A stretch of 7,348 nucleotides of DNA from NCBI GenBank assembly GCA_903879775.1, contig CAIRMY010000319.1, positions 1 to 7,348 of the forward strand, written 5' to 3'. Every line of letters begins with the position of its first letter. The stretch's first letter is position 1. Of the stretch, positions 4,900-7,348 are shown in pieces. Source of the stretch: an uncultured Bacteroidota bacterium (GTDB taxonomy: Bacteria > Bacteroidota > Bacteroidia > NS11-12g > UBA955). The notes below the pieces were generated by a model that made no database searches, was not told where the DNA came from, and was given only the letters and a program-made list of their open reading frames with translations. Made by a program: the position numbers and the translations under genes.

Positions 4900-7348
4900 T
4901 TAATTGTCGCCAAGGTAAATTCTTGGCACCCTCTGAGAAATTCCTGTTAAGATTTCATAAGAAATGGTCCCGCCCCGGCGGGCCATTTTGTTTATAGACA
5001 AATGCTCACCAAAAATCTCAACCCTATCACCCTCAATGCAAGGAATGTTTGTGACATCTACCATCGACATATCCATGCAAATATTGCCTACAAAGGGAGC
5101 TTCGATTCCATTGATTAAAACACCTCCAACTTTTTTGCCATATCTCCGACTTAATCCGTCAGCATAGCCCATGGCAATGGTTGCAATTCGGCGTTTGTTC
5201 GGTTCATTGTTATGCAAACCATAACCAATTCCCTCGTTTTCAGCAATTTCATGAATTTGGGTAACCGTTGAAAACAAACTTGCTACCGGTTGCAATTCAG
5301 CATTTTCAGTGCCATTTGGCTCCAAACCATAAAGCCCAATTCCCAAACGAACCATATTCCCTTGCAAATGGCTAAACCTTTCAATGCCTCCAGTATTGCT
5401 GATGTGTTTCAAAATGGCATACCCCAAAAATTGTTCAATTTTGGTTGCAACATCAAAAAATATTTCTGCTTGTTTTTGCGTAAACGCATCTAATTTCTCA
5501 TCCTCAGAAACCGCTAAATGACTGAAAACACTCATCACCTTAATGTTTGAAGGAATTATTTTTACCGCCTCTAAAATCTCAGCGTGATTGAAGCCTAAAC
5601 GATGCATTCCAGTGTCAATCTCCAAATGAATCCTGCCCTCTTGTCCCCCCAAAATAGTCATATAACTTTGTAAATTCGACAAGCTGTAAACCACAGGTTC
5701 GAGGTTAAATCGATTCAAAACATCCATGGTTTGAGCATCTGTATTCATCACCATAATGGGAGCATGAATGCCCGCTTCTCTCAGCGCAACCCCCTCGTCG
5801 GCAAAGGCAACTCCCAGGTAATCGACATTGAGATCTTGCAAGGTTTTCGACACCTCAAAAGTGCCACTTCCATACCCAAACGCCTTAACCATGCACATCA
5901 TTTTTGTATTGTCCGCAATTTTGCGCTTGAAATACCTAAAATTGTGCTTTATCGACTCTAAATTGATTTCTAAACTTGTTTTGTGAAGACGTTCTTTTAG
6001 AATTTCAACCACGTGTTCTAAATGAAACTTCCGTGCTCCCTTCACCAGAATTGCAGTTGATGTGATGTCTAGCAATTTGCCAGAAGCAATCAGTTCTTCG
6101 GTGTTCGTAAAATGTTCTATAGCAATATTTTCCGGGAAAGCAGGGCGCTGTTTTCCGAGGTAAATAATACGGTTTATAGACTTATGATTCAACAACTGAG
6201 CAATTTTTTGATCCGTAGATATGGAATTTACCTGCTCCATTTCCGATAAAATTAACATCAGCGGTAAATTGGGTTGCTGACGCTGAATGACATCGATGGC
6301 AATTGCCAAACTCTCAATATCATTCGAATAACTATCGTTCAGAATCACATTTCCCCGTTTTCCTTTTTCAATGGTTAAACGGTTGTGAACGGGTTTCAGA
6401 TTTTTAAATTTCTGAATATGCGCCTCATCCCAACGTTCAAAGGCATAAAGCACACAAAAACATGTCATTGCATTGGCAACCGAAGCCTCATCGAAAAATG
6501 GAATTTCCAACGAATGCTCTGTTCCCCTGTTGTAAAAATGAATGATCTGACCAGTTTCCGTTTTTTCAATATTCAGTAACCTAAATGTAGACCCTTCCGT
6601 ATATCCCCAAGTGATCAATCGGGTCAAAGGTTGCTTTCTTTTGAGGGACGCTAATTCAGTGTTGAACGCTTCAATGTCCCTCGGAAAAACCACCACATCT
6701 GCATCTTTACAGAGCTTAATTTTTTCCAATACTTTTTGACTTGTGCTCGAAAATCCAGCGTCGTGCTGACTTCCAAGATGTGTCAAAACAGTTAACGAGG
6801 GCTGAATCATTTTCCATAAGGCATCCATTTCATCGGTTTGTGAAATTCCAGCCTCAATCAGGGCCATTTGGTTTCCTGAAGCAACTCCTAGTAGAGAAAT
6901 TGCAACTCCAAGTTGCGAATTGAAACTTCTAGGACTTCTATAAATCGAAAAATCGGATTGTAACAATTCATACAACCACTCTTTTACAACCGTTTTGCCA
7001 TTGCTACCGGTGATGCCAACCACAGGAAACGAAAACTGTTTCCGATGTTGCTTTGCCAATGTTTGCAATGACTTCAAAGATGAATCAACCACCAAAAAAC
7101 AGGCATCTGGATATTGAGAAATTTCGATTTGATAAGTACTTTCGACTAAGAAAACACGAATTCCTTTGTTGTAAGCTTGCGCTATAAAATCGTGTCCATT
7201 TCTAAACTCGCCTTTAAGCGCAACAAACATTGCATTTTCGGGCACCGAAATTTTACGGGTATCGAACACAATTTCGGTCATCACTGCATCCAACATTTGA
7301 TTTCCCAAACATTGAGCCTGCAATACATTCTGAATATGTGATACCAAG
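4900..7348 (-). CDS. murF-alr: Bifunctional MurF (UDP-MurNAc-tripeptide:D-Ala-D-Ala ligase)/alanine racemase, start outside window
   Basis: This cytoplasmic peptidoglycan enzyme joins two activities. Residue numbers count from a TTG at 7347, which is probably not the start; the frame stays open to the edge and a few residues are likely missing. MurF spans about 1-450: an N-terminal domain with DTRKI and FVALKGEFRNGHDF, the ATP-binding loop GITGSNGKT at 111-119, SFNSQLGVAISLL, LTHLGSQHDAGF, and a C-terminal domain with HNRL and NDSYSNDIES at 337-346, ending in LVKGARKFHLEHVV. The usual SYN of MurF is SYS here. The racemase follows almost without a linker at about 454-815: MVKAFGYGSG holds the pyridoxal phosphate lysine (Lys488), GIGYG the catalytic tyrosine (Tyr709), then AMGYADGLSRRYG, GNICMDMSMVDVT and GTISYEILTGISQRVPRIY. 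It should convert L- to D-alanine and add D-Ala-D-Ala to the UDP-MurNAc-tripeptide; D-Ala-D-Ala ligase would act between these steps. The fusion is known in Bacteroidota. Confidence 0.96.
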   Translation of the reverse strand, partial: LVSHIQNVLQAQCLGNQMLDAVMTEIVFDTRKISVPENAMFVALKGEFRNGHDFIAQAYNKGIRVFLVESTYQIEISQYPDACFLVVDSSLKSLQTLAKQHRKQFSFPVVGITGSNGKTVVKEWLYELLQSDFSIYRSPRSFNSQLGVAISLLGVASGNQMALIEAGISQTDEMDALWKMIQPSLTVLTHLGSQHDAGFSSTSQKVLEKIKLCKDADVVVFPRDIEAFNTELASLKRKQPLTRLITWGYTEGSTFRLLNIEKTETGQIIHFYNRGTEHSLEIPFFDEASVANAMTCFCVLYAFERWDEAHIQKFKNLKPVHNRLTIEKGKRGNVILNDSYSNDIESLAIAIDVIQRQQPNLPLMLILSEMEQVNSISTDQKIAQLLNHKSINRIIYLGKQRPAFPENIAIEHFTNTEELIASGKLLDITSTAILVKGARKFHLEHVVEILKERLHKTSLEINLESIKHNFRYFKRKIADNTKMMCMVKAFGYGSGTFEVSKTLQDLNVDYLGVAFADEGVALREAGIHAPIMVMNTDAQTMDVLNRFNLEPVVYSLSNLQSYMTILGGQEGRIHLEIDTGMHRLGFNHAEILEAVKIIPSNIKVMSVFSHLAVSEDEKLDAFTQKQAEIFFDVATKIEQFLGYAILKHISNTGGIERFSHLQGNMVRLGIGLYGLEPNGTENAELQPVASLFSTVTQIHEIAENEGIGYGLHNNEPNKRRIATIAMGYADGLSRRYGKKVGGVLINGIEAPFVGNICMDMSMVDVTNIPCIEGDRVEIFGEHLSINKMARRGGTISYEILTGISQRVPRIYLGDN
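4962..4990 (+). terminator. GC-rich hairpin inside the end of murF-alr, possible terminator of the DUF3108 transcript
   Basis: AAATGG (4962-4967) pairs with CCATTT (4983-4988); after a bulged T, CCCGC (4969-4973) pairs with GCGGG (4978-4982) around a four-base loop. On the plus strand the stem runs into TTTTGTTTAT. It lies 62 bases past the DUF3108 stop, where no intergenic terminator is possible. On the minus strand the same bases encode Ala-Arg-Arg-Gly-Gly of the racemase domain, so the pairing could also be a coding coincidence. The hairpin is seen; the function is inferred. Confidence 0.4.

Overview
The window looks like ordinary chromosomal DNA from a member of the Bacteroidota. The evidence is the AT-rich sequence, starts without Shine-Dalgarno sites, promoter boxes of the Bacteroidota TAnnTTTG type, a MurF-alanine racemase fusion (an arrangement known in this phylum), and a divided pyruvate dehydrogenase whose E1 beta gene stands apart from its partners. 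I see no transposase, integrase, tRNA, rRNA, CRISPR array or phage gene. No stretch longer than about 130 bases lacks a gene.

Layout. Bases 1-1162 (minus) hold the N-terminal 387 residues of a membrane flippase of the polysaccharide exporter type, which runs off the left edge. A divergent intergenic region (1163-1294) follows, with a 29-base near-perfect palindrome and three tandem 10-base repeats. Next come a conserved-looking protein of unknown function (1295-1861, plus) and the pyruvate dehydrogenase E1 beta gene (1930-2910, plus). A terminator at 2932-2960 separates pdhB from the convergent selD (2962-3990, minus). Divergent from selD is an exported DUF3108-type protein (4090-4899, plus). 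Its stop codon directly abuts the stop codon of the convergent murF-alr fusion gene (4900-7348, minus), whose start lies just outside the right edge.

Functions. The genes do not form one pathway. The fusion enzyme serves peptidoglycan synthesis at two steps: it makes D-alanine and it attaches D-Ala-D-Ala to the UDP-MurNAc-tripeptide. The flippase and the exported DUF3108 protein suggest envelope work. PdhB belongs to central carbon metabolism, and SelD supplies selenophosphate. The arrangement is alternating divergent and convergent single genes, with one possible two-gene unit (the unknown protein plus pdhB).

I did not find a convincing undescribed system. The points most worth following up are the palindrome-and-repeat promoter region at 1190-1290, the apparently leaderless GTG start of the unknown gene, and a GC-rich hairpin inside the end of murF-alr that may terminate the opposing transcript.
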